Shown: in pieces, positions 10,310 to 19,531 of the stretch
Numbering within the stretch: the stretch's first letter is position 1
Layout: each line of letters opens with the position of its first letter
Assembly (NCBI RefSeq): GCF_000385135.1
Contig: NZ_ARQM01000016.1
Location: forward strand, 124,001 to 188,000
Source of the DNA: Promicromonospora sukumoe 327MFSha3.1
GTDB taxonomy: Bacteria; Actinomycetota; Actinomycetes; Actinomycetales; Cellulomonadaceae
Length of the DNA stretch: 64,000 nucleotides
Direction: 5' to 3'
The notes under the pieces: generated by a model
Told to the model about the DNA's origin: nothing
What the model saw: the letters and a program-made list of their open reading frames with translations, nothing else
Databases searched by the model: none
Program-made: the position numbers and the translations under genes

Positions 10310-11422
10310 ATGAGCATCACCCCCGCGGAACCCAGCACCGAGGCGACGACCGACCTCGGTACCCGCACCTCCGACCTGCGCATCCGCGCTCTCGACCCGC
10401 TGCCCGCCCCGCGCGGCCTGCTGGAGTCGATGCCGCTCGGCACGGCCCGCAGCGACCTCGTCACGACGTCCCGCCGCGAGGTGCGTGACGTCCTGACCGG
10501 CGAGGACGACCGTCTCCTGACGATCGTCGGCCCGTGCTCGGTGCACGACCCGGCCGCCGCGCTGGAGTACGCCGGACGGCTCGCCGCGCTCCGGCGTGAG
10601 CTCTCCGACGACCTCGTCGTCGTGATGCGCGTGTACTTCGAGAAGCCGCGCACCACCGTGGGCTGGAAGGGCCTCATCAACGACCCGCACCTGGACGGCT
10701 CGCACGACGTGCGGCACGGCCTGAACCTGGCCCGCGAGGTGCTGCTCGGGGTGCTCGACGCCGGGGTGCCCGCCGCGACCGAGTTCCTGGAGCCCACCAG
10801 CCCGCAGTACATCGCCGACGCCGTGACCTGGGGCGCGATCGGTGCCCGCAACGTGGAGTCGCAGGTGCACCGCCAGCTCGCCTCCGGCCTGTCGATGCCC
10901 GTCGGGTTCAAGAACGCGACCGACGGCGACGTGCAGATCGCCGTGGACGGCTGCATCACCGCCGCCAGCGAGCACACCTTCTTCGGGGCCGACGCCGAGG
11001 GGCGCGCCGCCGCCGTCGAGACGACCGGCAACCCCGACTGCCACGTGATCCTGCGCGGCGGCCGCTCCGGCCCCAACTACTCGCAGGAGGACGTCGCCGC
11101 CGCCCTGAGCGTGACCCGCGGCTCCGGGCTCGGCGGGGCCGTCGAGACCGGCGTGATCGTCGACGCGAGCCACGCCAACTCGGGCAAGGACCACGTGCGC
11201 CAGGCCGGCGTCGTGCACGAGATCGCCAACCGCATCGCCGACGGCGAGCACGGCATCACGGGCGTCATGATGGAGAGCTTCCTGGAGGCCGGCGCACAGC
11301 AGCCCGGCCCGCTGTCGGAGCTGGTGTACGGCCAGTCCGTCACCGACAAGTGCATGGACTGGGAGACCACGGAGGACTTGCTCCGCGACCTCGCCAAGGC
11401 AGTTCGCGAGCGGCGGGGCTGA
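10310..11422 (+). CDS. aroF: 3-deoxy-7-phosphoheptulonate (DAHP) synthase, class I
   Basis: This enzyme condenses phosphoenolpyruvate with erythrose 4-phosphate, the committed step of aromatic amino acid synthesis. It has 370 residues. GPCSVHDP (about residues 74-81), KPRTTVGWKG, EFLEPTSPQYIAD, VGFKNATDGD and DASHANSGKD are the metal- and substrate-binding segments of the class I (AroF/G/H) fold. The ATG at 10310 gives the family's usual length; upstream in-frame codons belong to the leader region. It is preceded by the aromatic leader peptide and attenuator and followed by a strong terminator, so it is a single-gene unit. The isozyme letter is a best guess. Confidence 0.93.
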   Translation: MSITPAEPSTEATTDLGTRTSDLRIRALDPLPAPRGLLESMPLGTARSDLVTTSRREVRDVLTGEDDRLLTIVGPCSVHDPAAALEYAGRLAALRRELSDDLVVVMRVYFEKPRTTVGWKGLINDPHLDGSHDVRHGLNLAREVLLGVLDAGVPAATEFLEPTSPQYIADAVTWGAIGARNVESQVHRQLASGLSMPVGFKNATDGDVQIAVDGCITAASEHTFFGADAEGRAAAVETTGNPDCHVILRGGRSGPNYSQEDVAAALSVTRGSGLGGAVETGVIVDASHANSGKDHVRQAGVVHEIANRIADGEHGITGVMMESFLEAGAQQPGPLSELVYGQSVTDKCMDWETTEDLLRDLAKAVRERRG

Positions 11423-11431
11423 CCTCGCACG

Positions 11432-11468
11432 AGACCGGCCGGGCCCTGTGGCCCGGCCGGTCTTGTCC
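11432..11468 (+). terminator. Terminator after DAHP synthase
   Basis: A perfect 14-bp stem (11432-11445 with 11450-11463) closes on CTGT and runs into TGTCC. Confidence 0.85.
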
Positions 11469-11488
11469 TGCCGCCCTATCCTGTGCGG

Positions 11489-12112
11489 ATGGTGGATGTG
11501 AGCGGGGACGTGGGTTCGGAGCGGCGGCGTGGCCGTCGCGGGGCATGGGCGGTGGGCGCGGCCGTGGTGGTGGTGGCGTTGGTCGCCGGCATCGGCGTCT
11601 GGCAGTACGCGGCGCGCGACGCCCGGATCGTGGCGGAGGGCGTCACCCTGAGCGGAGGCATGGTGTTCCCGGACTGCCTTCCGCGGATGGCCCTGGCCGT
11701 GTACGGCACCAGCGACGACGTGGCCGTGGGGCAGACGGTGCGCAACCCGTCGCGGTGGCCGGTCACGGTGACCAGCTCCGATCCGGAGGTGTTCCGGTTC
11801 GAGGCGCCGAGCGATGACCCGGGTGATGACATCGCGGTCTATTCTGCCGACGGCGCTGCGCCCGCCGATGCCTCCGGTCAGGTCGTGCTGCCGCCGGGGC
11901 GTGCGGTCACGATGTGGATCGTCGACCCGCAGCGGGGCAAAATCCAGGACTCCTCCACCGTCTGGTACGAGTTCGACGAGGTACCCGTGACGCTGCGGAC
12001 GCTCGGCGTGGAGCGTGAGAGCTCGATCCGGCTGCCCGGCGCGCTCTACGTCGGCGGCGGCAAGGACGGCGAGCAGCTCGGCGCGGCGCTGCAGGAGGCG
12101 TGCGACGCCTGA
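11489..12112 (+). CDS. Hypothetical membrane-anchored protein
   Basis: I do not recognise this family. The 207 residues start with a short Arg-rich cytoplasmic segment, followed by one hydrophobic helix (about residues 20-42) and an extracytoplasmic domain. That domain has two cysteines spaced far apart and an Ig-like beta-rich look (VTVTSSDPEVFRFEAP). TATCCT at 11477-11482 puts the transcript start at ATG 11489, which is why I prefer it to the GTG at 11483. It converges on the next gene with only four bases between stops. Confidence 0.7.
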   Translation: MVDVSGDVGSERRRGRRGAWAVGAAVVVVALVAGIGVWQYAARDARIVAEGVTLSGGMVFPDCLPRMALAVYGTSDDVAVGQTVRNPSRWPVTVTSSDPEVFRFEAPSDDPGDDIAVYSADGAAPADASGQVVLPPGRAVTMWIVDPQRGKIQDSSTVWYEFDEVPVTLRTLGVERESSIRLPGALYVGGGKDGEQLGAALQEACDA

Positions 12113-12116
12113 CCGC

Positions 12117-13514
12117 TCAGTCGGCCTGGGTCCACGGCCCGAGGCGCACCTCCGCGCCGTCGAGGACATCGAGGCCGGTCGCCGGGGTGCCGTCCGTCGT
12201 CACGTCGAGCGGTACCGGGTCGGCGCCCGGGACCGCGGTGACCTCGATCGTCGTGGTGGTGTCCGGGTCGTTCGCCGTGGACATGGCGCGCCAGAGCAGC
12301 GGGGCGAGCACTGTCCCGCCGTCGGGCACCACCACGCGGCCGGGCACGACGCCCGGCTCGTAGGGCTCGATCGTGACGTCCTCCTGGGGCTGCCCGGCCT
12401 CGTTCTCGAAGACGAGGTCGGGCACGCTCTCGACTGCGCACGGCCCGCCCGACACGTTGGTGGCCCGGACGGAGGCGCCGCGCGTGCCCGCCGCCGAGTC
12501 CACGGCGCCGAACGCGAACTCGAGGTCCTGGCCGGTGCAGTCGGGGGCTGCGGGGTCCTCGGCCCAAGGGTCGGCGTCGCCGAACGGTTCGAGGGTGTGG
12601 GGCGCGTACCCGGCGGGTTCCACGCCGGACACCCAGCCGGTCGTCTCGGTGTACGCGGCATCCGTGACCGTGTAGGCGAGCGGGTGGTCCGCCGTCGCGA
12701 AGTCCTGGGTGTCGAGCCAGCTGCGCAGGTCAGCGAGGTTCTGCGACCCTTCCTCGGCGTCGGACCGGAGCGTGATCCGCTGTTCCTGGGAGAGGTAGGT
12801 GGCGTCCACGACGCCCGGCCGGCCCGCCGCGGCGACGAGCAGCCGGACCGCGTCGACGTCGGGCACGCGGGTCGCGGCCCGGAAGAGGACGCCGGGGGCC
12901 TGGAGCTCGACGCCGCGCTCCAGCTCCTCCGCCGCGCGGGCGATCCCGAGGAGGTCGTCGCGGGTCGCGGCGGACACGTGGGCGGTCGCGGCCAGCGGGT
13001 CGTCGTCCCACGAACCGTCGCCACGACCGCCGAGGCCGAGATCCACGGTCGTGGCTCCCGCCGCGAGGAGGTCGAAGCCGTCCTCCACGGCGTCGGCCAC
13101 GACCTCCGATGTCGTGTCCGGCCCGGTGCTGACGCCGAGCCCCGGTCCGCCGACGAAGCTCGACGCCACGGTGATGTTCTCCCCGTCGTCCACCCGTCCC
13201 GCCGCCGCGACCAGGAGGCGGTGCGCCTCCCCGGCGGCCTCGCCCGCGGCGCGCGGCTCGAGCGGTTCCGCCAGGGCGACCTCGACGCTGACGGTGCTCG
13301 GCTGCGGCTCGGTCAGCTGCCCGAAGTTGCCCTGGACGGGCTCGGCCCCGCTGGGGGTCTGGGTGACCGCGACGTCGTCGACGCCGGGGAGCTCACGGAC
13401 GGCGTCAGCCGCTGACGTCACCTCGGCGGGCGGCACGTCGGCGGACGGCGTGCATCCGGCCAGGACCAGCACGGAGACGGCGGCGAGCGTCAGGACGCGG
13501 GGGAGTGGTGGCAC
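12117..13514 (-). CDS. Putative lipoprotein with a C-terminal DUF4232-like domain
   Basis: The 465 residues start with GTG. The signal peptide ends in a lipobox, LAGC with the lipid-modified Cys near residue 21, so the protein is anchored on the outer face of the membrane. The middle (about 40-290) holds tandem alpha/beta units around valine-rich strands (DDVAVTQTP, VSVEVAL). The C-terminal 150 residues contain paired cysteines and RATNVSGGPCAVES, which resembles DUF4232 of actinobacterial secreted proteins. Function unknown. GACGAT lies six bases upstream of the GTG, suggesting a leaderless transcript. Confidence 0.75.
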   Translation of the reverse strand: MPPLPRVLTLAAVSVLVLAGCTPSADVPPAEVTSAADAVRELPGVDDVAVTQTPSGAEPVQGNFGQLTEPQPSTVSVEVALAEPLEPRAAGEAAGEAHRLLVAAAGRVDDGENITVASSFVGGPGLGVSTGPDTTSEVVADAVEDGFDLLAAGATTVDLGLGGRGDGSWDDDPLAATAHVSAATRDDLLGIARAAEELERGVELQAPGVLFRAATRVPDVDAVRLLVAAAGRPGVVDATYLSQEQRITLRSDAEEGSQNLADLRSWLDTQDFATADHPLAYTVTDAAYTETTGWVSGVEPAGYAPHTLEPFGDADPWAEDPAAPDCTGQDLEFAFGAVDSAAGTRGASVRATNVSGGPCAVESVPDLVFENEAGQPQEDVTIEPYEPGVVPGRVVVPDGGTVLAPLLWRAMSTANDPDTTTTIEVTAVPGADPVPLDVTTDGTPATGLDVLDGAEVRLGPWTQAD

Positions 13515-13536
13515 CCCGCGATCGTCCCACCGGGGT

Positions 13537-14772
13537 TCAGCTCACGAAGGCGTCGAGCTCCTCGCGCGGAACCTTCCTCCGAGACCTGATCAGTTCCTCC
13601 ACACGGTCCATCTGCTCCCACACGTTGACGGCCATCCCGGCCACGACCTGGCCGTCGAGCAGCCAGAACGCCACGAACTCACGGGCGCTCAGGTCGCCCG
13701 AGACCACCACGTCGTCGTACCCGCCGGGCACATCGACCCAGCCGGTGTACTCCATGCCGACGTCGTACTGGTCGCTGTAGAAGTAGGGCAGCCGGTCGAA
13801 CGGCTCGGAGGCGCCGAGCATCGCGCGCCCGGCATGCGCGCCGGTCCGTTCCGCCGTCGCCCAGTGCTCGACCCGCAGGGGGCGCCCGTAGTGGGGCGAG
13901 GGGATGCTGGCGACGTCGCCCGCCGCGAAGATGTCCGGGTGCGACGTCGCGAGCGTGCCGTCCACGACGATGCCGCCGCCCTCCGCGGCGGGCCGCAGGT
14001 CCAGCCCGGCGACCTCCGCGAGCCCGATGTTCGGGGTGGCGCCGACGCCGACCACCACGACGTCGGCCCCGATCCGGGTCCCGTCGGACAGGTCGACGCC
14101 GGTGACCCGGCCCTCCGCGCCCTGCAGTCCGGTGACGGAGGTGCGGCGCAGCAGGCGCACGTCGTGCTCGGCGTGCACGCCCGCGTAGAAGTCGCCCATC
14201 TCGGGTCCCAGAACGCGGCCCAGGGGGTGCGTCCCTCGACCCACGATCGTGACGTCCAGCCCGAGGGTCCGGGCCGACGCCGCGACCTCCAGCCCGATCC
14301 AGCCGTCGCCGACGACGGCGACCCGGCCGACGCCCTCCAGCGAAGCCTCGAGCAGCATGCTGGAGATGCGGTCGGAGTCGTCGATGGTGCGCAGGTAGTG
14401 CACGCCGGCGAGGTCGGTGCCCGTGACGTCGAGCGGCCGCGGCGTCGAGCCGGGCGCGAGGAGCAGCTTCGCGAAGGGAAGGGTGGCGCCGTCGGAGAGC
14501 GTCAGGGTGTGCTCGTCCGGGTTCAGCCCGACCACGGTCTCGTTGGTGCGGACGGTGACCTCGTGCTCGCGGTACCAGGCCTGGTCCAGCGGGAACACGG
14601 CGTCGCGCTCGGCCTCGCCCCGCAGGTAGTCCTTGCTCAGGGGCGGGCGCTCGTACGGGTGATGGGGCTCGCTCGTGACGACCACCAGGTCGCCGCGGTA
14701 CCCCTCCTTGCGCAGCGCTTCCGCGGCGCGGGCGGTCGTCAGTCCACCGCCGATCAGAACGTACGGGTTCAT
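13537..14772 (-). CDS. NAD(P)/FAD-dependent ferredoxin (rubredoxin) reductase
   Basis: A 411-residue flavoprotein. The FAD Rossmann loop is LIGGGLTTARAAEAL (about residue 6), a second dinucleotide loop VVGDGWIGLE lies near residue 148, and the second FAD contact GDVASIPS is near residue 285. A C-terminal reductase domain (VWEQMDRVEELI) completes the fold of ferredoxin reductases that feed cytochrome P450 or dioxygenases. No ferredoxin or oxygenase is adjacent, so the partner is elsewhere. CAGGAGG lies before the ATG. Confidence 0.88.
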   Translation of the reverse strand: MNPYVLIGGGLTTARAAEALRKEGYRGDLVVVTSEPHHPYERPPLSKDYLRGEAERDAVFPLDQAWYREHEVTVRTNETVVGLNPDEHTLTLSDGATLPFAKLLLAPGSTPRPLDVTGTDLAGVHYLRTIDDSDRISSMLLEASLEGVGRVAVVGDGWIGLEVAASARTLGLDVTIVGRGTHPLGRVLGPEMGDFYAGVHAEHDVRLLRRTSVTGLQGAEGRVTGVDLSDGTRIGADVVVVGVGATPNIGLAEVAGLDLRPAAEGGGIVVDGTLATSHPDIFAAGDVASIPSPHYGRPLRVEHWATAERTGAHAGRAMLGASEPFDRLPYFYSDQYDVGMEYTGWVDVPGGYDDVVVSGDLSAREFVAFWLLDGQVVAGMAVNVWEQMDRVEELIRSRRKVPREELDAFVS

Positions 14773-14962
14773 CGGACGCCTCCTGGGATCGGACTCCTGG
14801 GTAGGCGATCAGTCTTGCACCCGAGATGGATGCGGGCAGTCTGTCCACAGCCCGCGACCCGACGGCCCTCGACGTGCGATCCGACAGCCCGCGACGCTTG
14901 GCCCGACGCGCGACGGGCCAGTGGACGACGTCGGCCCGTCCGACACCCGACGAGGCACCTCA

Positions 14963-15026
14963 CCTTCGAGGCCTAAGTTTCTTCGCTCTGGGTCGGCCCA
15001 AAGCGAAGAAACTTAGGCCTCGAAGG
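14963..15026. repeat. Near-perfect 64-base palindromic element, intergenic copy
   Basis: The arms 14963-14987 and 15002-15026 are perfect complements over 25 bp, starting CCTTCGAGG and ending CCTCGAAGG. After one mismatch, TGGG and CCCA (14989-14992, 14997-15000) add four pairs around the loop TCGG. The inner right-hand sequence AAGCGAAGAAAC recurs in the palindrome inside cofC at 50237-50304, so both belong to one dispersed element family. It carries no T run, so it is not a typical terminator. Confidence 0.85.
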
Positions 15027-15107
15027 AGAAGCCCACTCGGGCCGACGTCAGCCCGTGTTCCTCAGTTGGTCCCTCGTGGGTCGAGTGCGGGACTCGCCGG
15101 ACGCACG

Positions 15108-15147
15108 AAAAAGACCCTCCGGACTGGCATTTCTGCCGGCCGGAGGG
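15108..15147 (-). terminator. Terminator of tRNA-Pro
   Basis: Read on the minus strand, CCCTCCGG (15147-15140) pairs with CCGGAGGG (15122-15115) around an inner GC-rich loop. The stem is followed by TCTTTTT, one of the few clear T runs in the window. Confidence 0.8.
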
Positions 15148-15156
15148 CCTTTCACA

Positions 15157-15233
<77 letters not shown>

Positions 15234-15366
15234 ATGGAGTCGACCGCGCATCAGGCACGAAGCCCTTCCGCGGAAGCCTGCTCAGAATAGCCGACGCATG
15301 GCCCGGAACGGAAACCGAATCCGTAGTGGCTCCGATCACGCCCGTTCCGGGCCACCCGTGAGGGTG

Positions 15367-15834
15367 TTACGCGAGCTCGACGACGAGCTCCACCTCGACC
15401 GGCGAGTCCAGCGGCAGGACCGCCACGCCGACCGCGGAGCGGGCGTGCAGGCCGGCATCGCCGAAGATCTCGCCGAGCACGGTGGAGGCACCGTTGATGA
15501 CGCCGGGCTGGCCCGCGAACGACGGGTCGCTCGCGACGAAGCCCACGACCTTGACGATCCGGGAGATCGAGTCGAGCGAGCCGGTGACCGACCGGACGGC
15601 CGCCAGCGCGTTCAGGGCGCAGGTGCGGGCGTAGCCCGCGGCGTCGTCGGGGGAGACCAGGCCCTCGCCCTCACCGACCTTGCCGGTGGCCTGCAGGGTG
15701 CCCTCCGCGAAGGGGAGCTGGCCGGACGTGTAGACGTAGCGGCCGGTCTGGACGGCCGGCACGTAGGCGGCGACCGGGGCCGCCACCTCGGGGAGCGTGA
15801 TGCCCAGCTCCGCGAGGCGCTGCTCGTGGCTCAT
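15367..15834 (-). CDS. RidA (YjgF/YER057c/UK114) family protein
   Basis: The 155 residues match the RidA family, which hydrolyses reactive enamine/imine intermediates released by PLP enzymes. The pattern is GRYVYTSGQLPF near residue 32, CALNALAAVRSV in the central helix and the terminal SPVEVELVVEL. It lacks the canonical Arg of the RidA subclass in the usual RxxxPxG context (here the end is ARSAVGVAVLPLDSPVE), so it may be an Rid6/Rid7-like member. Its ATG overlaps the stop of the small upstream gene (ATGA), so the two are cotranscribed. Mycobacteria have the same pair beside crp and nth. Confidence 0.88.
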   Translation of the reverse strand: MSHEQRLAELGITLPEVAAPVAAYVPAVQTGRYVYTSGQLPFAEGTLQATGKVGEGEGLVSPDDAAGYARTCALNALAAVRSVTGSLDSISRIVKVVGFVASDPSFAGQPGVINGASTVLGEIFGDAGLHARSAVGVAVLPLDSPVEVELVVELA

Positions 15835-15998
15835 GCGTCACCGCCCGTGGGGCGCTTCAGGTAGGCGACGAGCCCGGTGCCGTCGGGTCCGGGGACCACC
15901 TGCACGAGCTCCCAGCCGTCCGAGCCCCATTGGTCGAGGATCGCCTTGGTGTTGTGAATGAGGAGGGGGATCGTCGCGTACTCCCACTTCGTTGCCAT
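15831..15998 (-). CDS. DUF4177 domain small protein (55 residues)
   Basis: The frame starts at ATG 15998 and encodes 55 residues with the pattern KWEYATIP...GWELVQVVPG...AYLKRP. This is the compact DUF4177 fold found in front of RidA in many actinobacteria. TAGCAT at 16011-16006 lies seven bases upstream, indicating a leaderless mRNA and deciding this start over longer upstream options. Function unknown. Confidence 0.85.
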   Translation of the reverse strand: MATKWEYATIPLLIHNTKAILDQWGSDGWELVQVVPGPDGTGLVAYLKRPTGGDA

Positions 15999-16107
15999 GC
16001 CGACGATGCTAGCCCGCGATCGACGACGGCGATTCCGCACGAGACCTGCACACCGGCCGGGTCGGTTTTCGGCGTGCCCTGTCAGTGACACCCCGTAACC
16101 TGGGCGC

Positions 16108-18528
16108 ATGGCCATGGCGAACCCTCGCGAGCCGCGCCGGATCACTCGGACCATACCCGCGGCTCAGCTCATCGGACTCCTTCTTGCATTCGTGCTCACG
16201 GCTGGTGCCGGCGGTGTGATCGCGGCCGGGCTGGTGATCCCGCTGGCGTCCGGCATGGACACCGCGGTCGACACCGGGGTCGAGGTGTTCGAGGAGGTGC
16301 CCGCCGAGCTGGTGCCGGGCCCGCTCTCGGAGCAGTCGCAGATCTACGCGGCCGACGGCAAGACGAAGCTGGCGACGTTCTACCAGCAGAACCGCATCGT
16401 CGTGCCGCTCGACAAGGTCTCGAAGCACATGAAGGACGCCGTCATCGCCATCGAGGACGAGCGGTTCTACACGCACGGCGGCGTCGACCCCGAGGGCATC
16501 TCGCGTGCCGCGCTGCAGAACTTCGGCGGCGGTGACACCCAGGGCGCGTCGACGCTGACGCAGCAGTACGTGAAGAACGTGCTGATCGAGGAGTCCATCC
16601 GCGCGGGCGACACCTTCGGCGTGCTGGAGGCCCGCGAGAGCTCGCTCACGCGAAAGCTGCGCGAGGCGAAGCTCGCGATCGCCATCGAGAAGGAGATGCC
16701 GAAGGACGACATCCTCCAGGGCTACCTCAACATCGCGCAGTTCGGCACGAGCGTGTACGGCGTCGAGACGGCCTCGCAGCACTACTTCAACAAGTCCTCG
16801 AAGGACCTGTCGGTCGTCGAGGCGGCGACCATCGCCGGTATCACCAAGGCGCCGAGCCAGTTCGACCCGGTGGCCAACCCCGACGACGCGGAGGTGCGCC
16901 GCAACCTCGTGATCGGCAAGATGTGGCAGCTGGGCTACATCTCCACCGCCGAGCGCGACGAGGCGATGGCCACCAAGCTCGCGGACACGCTCGACGTCCA
17001 GCCCATCGACGTCGGCTGTGACTCGGCGGGCGGCGCGGCCTTCTTCTGCGACTACGTGATCAAGGAGATCATGGCGAACCCCGAGTTCGGGGAGACCCGT
17101 CAGGACCGGTACGACCTGCTGTACCGCGGCGGTCTCCGGATCGTCACCACGATGGACGTCAAGATGCAGAAGGCTGCCGCGAAGACGATCCGCCAGGCGG
17201 TCCCGGCCGACAACGCCTACGACCTCGAGGCCGCGGTCACCTCGGTCGAGCCGGGCACCGGCCAGATCAAGGCGATGGCGCAGAACGTGCCGTACGACCC
17301 GCGGGCGGAGGCGGAGGGGCGGTCGACCGCGCAGAACTACTCGGCCGACTACAGCCACGGCAACTCGCGCGGGTTCCAGGTGGGCTCGAACTTCAAGCCG
17401 TTCGTGCTGGCCGAGTGGCTGCGCAGCGGGCACACGCTCAACCAACGCGTCAGCGCCAACTCCTACTCGGCCTACGAGACGGCGTTCACGGCCAACGGCT
17501 GCGTGCACGCCTTCACGCACCAGCCGTGGAACGTGTCCAACGTGGACGGGTCCGCCAGCGGGTCGGTGAGCGTGCTCCAGGGCACCTTCCAGTCCCTCAA
17601 CACGGTGTACGCCCGGATGTCGCAGCAGCTCGACCTCTGCCAGGTGCAGAAGACGGCCTGGGACGTCGGCTTCCGGCCGATGACGTCCGGCCTGTCGTAC
17701 GAGGGCGTGGGCCAGTTCCGGACGATCGACAACCCGAAGCAGAAGGACATCGACGTGATGGCGTCGATGACCCTCGGCACCCAGGCCTCGACGCCGGTCA
17801 ACCAGGCCGCCGCGTTCGCGACCTTCGCCTCGGGCGGCACCTACTGCAACCCCATCGCGATCCTCGAGGTCAAGGACCACGAGGGCAAGGAGATCGACGT
17901 CCCGTCGGCCGACTGCAAGCAGACGCTGGAGCCCGAGGTCGCCAACACCGTGGCCTACGCCATGACCAAGGTCTTCCAGACCAGCCCGTTCGGTACGGCC
18001 TGGGCGCTGTCCCCGGGTCTCGGTGACGGCCGCCCCGTGGCCGGCAAGACCGGTACGACGAACGACGCCATGCAGAGCTGGTTCACCGGCTACACGCCCG
18101 AGCTCTCCACCTCGGTCTGGGTGGGCGAGGCCAGCGGCAACGTGCCGCACATGAACGTGTACCTGCCGGCGATGTCCTGGTACGACAGCTCGGCCAAGGT
18201 CGGCCCGATGTACGGCGGCACCATCGCCGCGCCCACGTGGCGCCGGTACATGGACCAGGCCGTGGCCGGCCTGCCGAAGACGGCCTTCCCCGCCCCGGAC
18301 CCCAAGCTCGTCGGCAAGCAGCCGGTCACGCCCAAGCCGAACAACAGCAACAACGGCGGCGGCAACAACAACGGTGGCGGTAACAACGGCGGCGGTTCCG
18401 GCAACGGCGGCGGCGGGAACAACGGCGGCGGCGACAACGGCGGTGGTGGCGACAACGGCGGTGGTGGCCGTGGCGACGCCGCGGTCGGCGGCGGCCCCGG
18501 TGGTGGCGACAACGGCGGAGACGACTGA
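16108..18528 (+). CDS. Class A penicillin-binding protein (transglycosylase/transpeptidase)
   Basis: This bifunctional peptidoglycan synthase has 806 residues and is anchored by one N-terminal helix (about 18-42). The glycosyltransferase 51 domain contains the catalytic glutamate Glu116 in EDERFY and GASTLTQQYVKN. The transpeptidase domain has Ser427 in GSNFK, a SxN-like SLN (QSLNTVYARM), and Lys647 in GKTGTT. No PASTA domain is visible; a long Gly/Asn repeat tail ends the protein. TAACCT at 16096-16101 makes the ATG the likely first base of the mRNA. The metallophosphoesterase follows five bases later, the order seen around mycobacterial ponA2. Confidence 0.95.
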   Translation: MAMANPREPRRITRTIPAAQLIGLLLAFVLTAGAGGVIAAGLVIPLASGMDTAVDTGVEVFEEVPAELVPGPLSEQSQIYAADGKTKLATFYQQNRIVVPLDKVSKHMKDAVIAIEDERFYTHGGVDPEGISRAALQNFGGGDTQGASTLTQQYVKNVLIEESIRAGDTFGVLEARESSLTRKLREAKLAIAIEKEMPKDDILQGYLNIAQFGTSVYGVETASQHYFNKSSKDLSVVEAATIAGITKAPSQFDPVANPDDAEVRRNLVIGKMWQLGYISTAERDEAMATKLADTLDVQPIDVGCDSAGGAAFFCDYVIKEIMANPEFGETRQDRYDLLYRGGLRIVTTMDVKMQKAAAKTIRQAVPADNAYDLEAAVTSVEPGTGQIKAMAQNVPYDPRAEAEGRSTAQNYSADYSHGNSRGFQVGSNFKPFVLAEWLRSGHTLNQRVSANSYSAYETAFTANGCVHAFTHQPWNVSNVDGSASGSVSVLQGTFQSLNTVYARMSQQLDLCQVQKTAWDVGFRPMTSGLSYEGVGQFRTIDNPKQKDIDVMASMTLGTQASTPVNQAAAFATFASGGTYCNPIAILEVKDHEGKEIDVPSADCKQTLEPEVANTVAYAMTKVFQTSPFGTAWALSPGLGDGRPVAGKTGTTNDAMQSWFTGYTPELSTSVWVGEASGNVPHMNVYLPAMSWYDSSAKVGPMYGGTIAAPTWRRYMDQAVAGLPKTAFPAPDPKLVGKQPVTPKPNNSNNGGGNNNGGGNNGGGSGNGGGGNNGGGDNGGGGDNGGGGRGDAAVGGGPGGGDNGGDD

Positions 18529-18533
18529 TCCGC

Positions 18534-19472
18534 ATGGGGACGCTGGGTAACGTCGGCAAGGCTCTCGGGATCGTCGGGGGCGTCGCCGTCGCCGGTATCG
18601 CCTACGCGCACCTGGAGAGCAAGCTCTTCCGGGTGCGCCGGGTGACCGTGCCGGTGCTGCCCCCGGGGCAGCGGCCGATCCGCATCCTCCAGATCGCCGA
18701 CCTGCACCTGACCCCGAGCCAGCGCACCAAGCAGGCCTGGGTCCGGTCGCTGGCCGCGCTCGAGCCCGACCTGGTGATCAACACGGGCGACAACTTCGGG
18801 CACCAGCAGTCGCTGGCCCCGCTGCTCGACGTCCTGGGCCAGCTCATGGACGTGCCCGGCGCGTTCGTCATGGGGTCGAACGACTACTACGCGCCGGCGT
18901 TCAAGAACCCGGCCCGGTACCTGCTGCCGGACGCCCGCGTCGAGGGCGGCGAGAAGGTGCCGCTGCCCACCGAGTCGCTCCGCAAGGCGTTCACGGACGC
19001 CGGCTGGGTCGACCTGGACAACCGGCGCGGCCTCGTCGAGCTGCGCGACGGACGCACCGTCGGGCTGGTCGGCATGGACGACCCACACCTCGACCTCGAC
19101 GTCATGCCCGAGCCGGGCCGCGCGCCGGGCGAGGAGGACGCCGTGCTGCGCCTCGGCGTCGTGCACGCGCCCTACCAGCGGGTGCTGAACCAGCTCAAGG
19201 ACGACGGCGTCGACGCGATCATCGCGGGCCACACCCACGGCGGGCAGCTGTGCCTGCCGTGGTACGGCGCCCTCGTGACCAACTGCGACCTGGACCGCGG
19301 CCGCGCGTCCGGCCTGCACGGCTGGCCCGGCCCGCGTCCCGACCGCGAGGGCGGCGAGGACTCGACGTGGCTGCATGTCTCGGCGGGCGCCGGCACGTCG
19401 CCGTACACCCAGGTGCGCTTCGCATGCCCGCCTGAGGCGACGCTGATGACCCTGACGGCCCGCGGGGTCTGA
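18534..19472 (+). CDS. Metallophosphoesterase (calcineurin-like), cell-wall associated locus
   Basis: The 312 residues carry all the calcineurin-like metal ligands: IADLHLTPSQ (about residue 54), VINTGDNF, MGSNDYY (GNHD variant) and IAGHTHGGQLCLP near residue 230. The N-terminus has a weak hydrophobic segment (GIVGGVAVAGIAYA), so it may be membrane attached. It follows the PBP by five bases with no promoter between them, implying one transcript. Relatives are phosphodiesterases or UDP-diacylglucosamine hydrolase-like; the substrate is not known. A strong terminator follows. Confidence 0.9.
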   Translation: MGTLGNVGKALGIVGGVAVAGIAYAHLESKLFRVRRVTVPVLPPGQRPIRILQIADLHLTPSQRTKQAWVRSLAALEPDLVINTGDNFGHQQSLAPLLDVLGQLMDVPGAFVMGSNDYYAPAFKNPARYLLPDARVEGGEKVPLPTESLRKAFTDAGWVDLDNRRGLVELRDGRTVGLVGMDDPHLDLDVMPEPGRAPGEEDAVLRLGVVHAPYQRVLNQLKDDGVDAIIAGHTHGGQLCLPWYGALVTNCDLDRGRASGLHGWPGPRPDREGGEDSTWLHVSAGAGTSPYTQVRFACPPEATLMTLTARGV

Positions 19473-19473
19473 T

Positions 19474-19527
19474 CGACGACAAGGAGGCCAGGTGATCCGT
19501 TCGGATCACCTGGCCTCCTTGTCGTCG
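19474..19527. terminator. Bidirectional terminator between metallophosphoesterase and crp
   Basis: A perfect 26-bp stem (19474-19499 and 19502-19527) with only TT at the centre separates two convergent genes and can serve both. Confidence 0.9.
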
Positions 19528-19531
19528 CGGG

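Noticed and set aside
18345-18520. CRISPR or tandem repeat array at the GGC/AAC-rich stretch.
   Set aside because: It is the in-frame Gly/Asn tail of the penicillin-binding protein, with no spacer-repeat pattern. No CRISPR array was seen anywhere in the window.
16108-18528. PASTA domain at the C-terminus of the penicillin-binding protein.
   Set aside because: The C-terminus after the transpeptidase domain is a short segment and a Gly/Asn repeat with no PASTA pattern.
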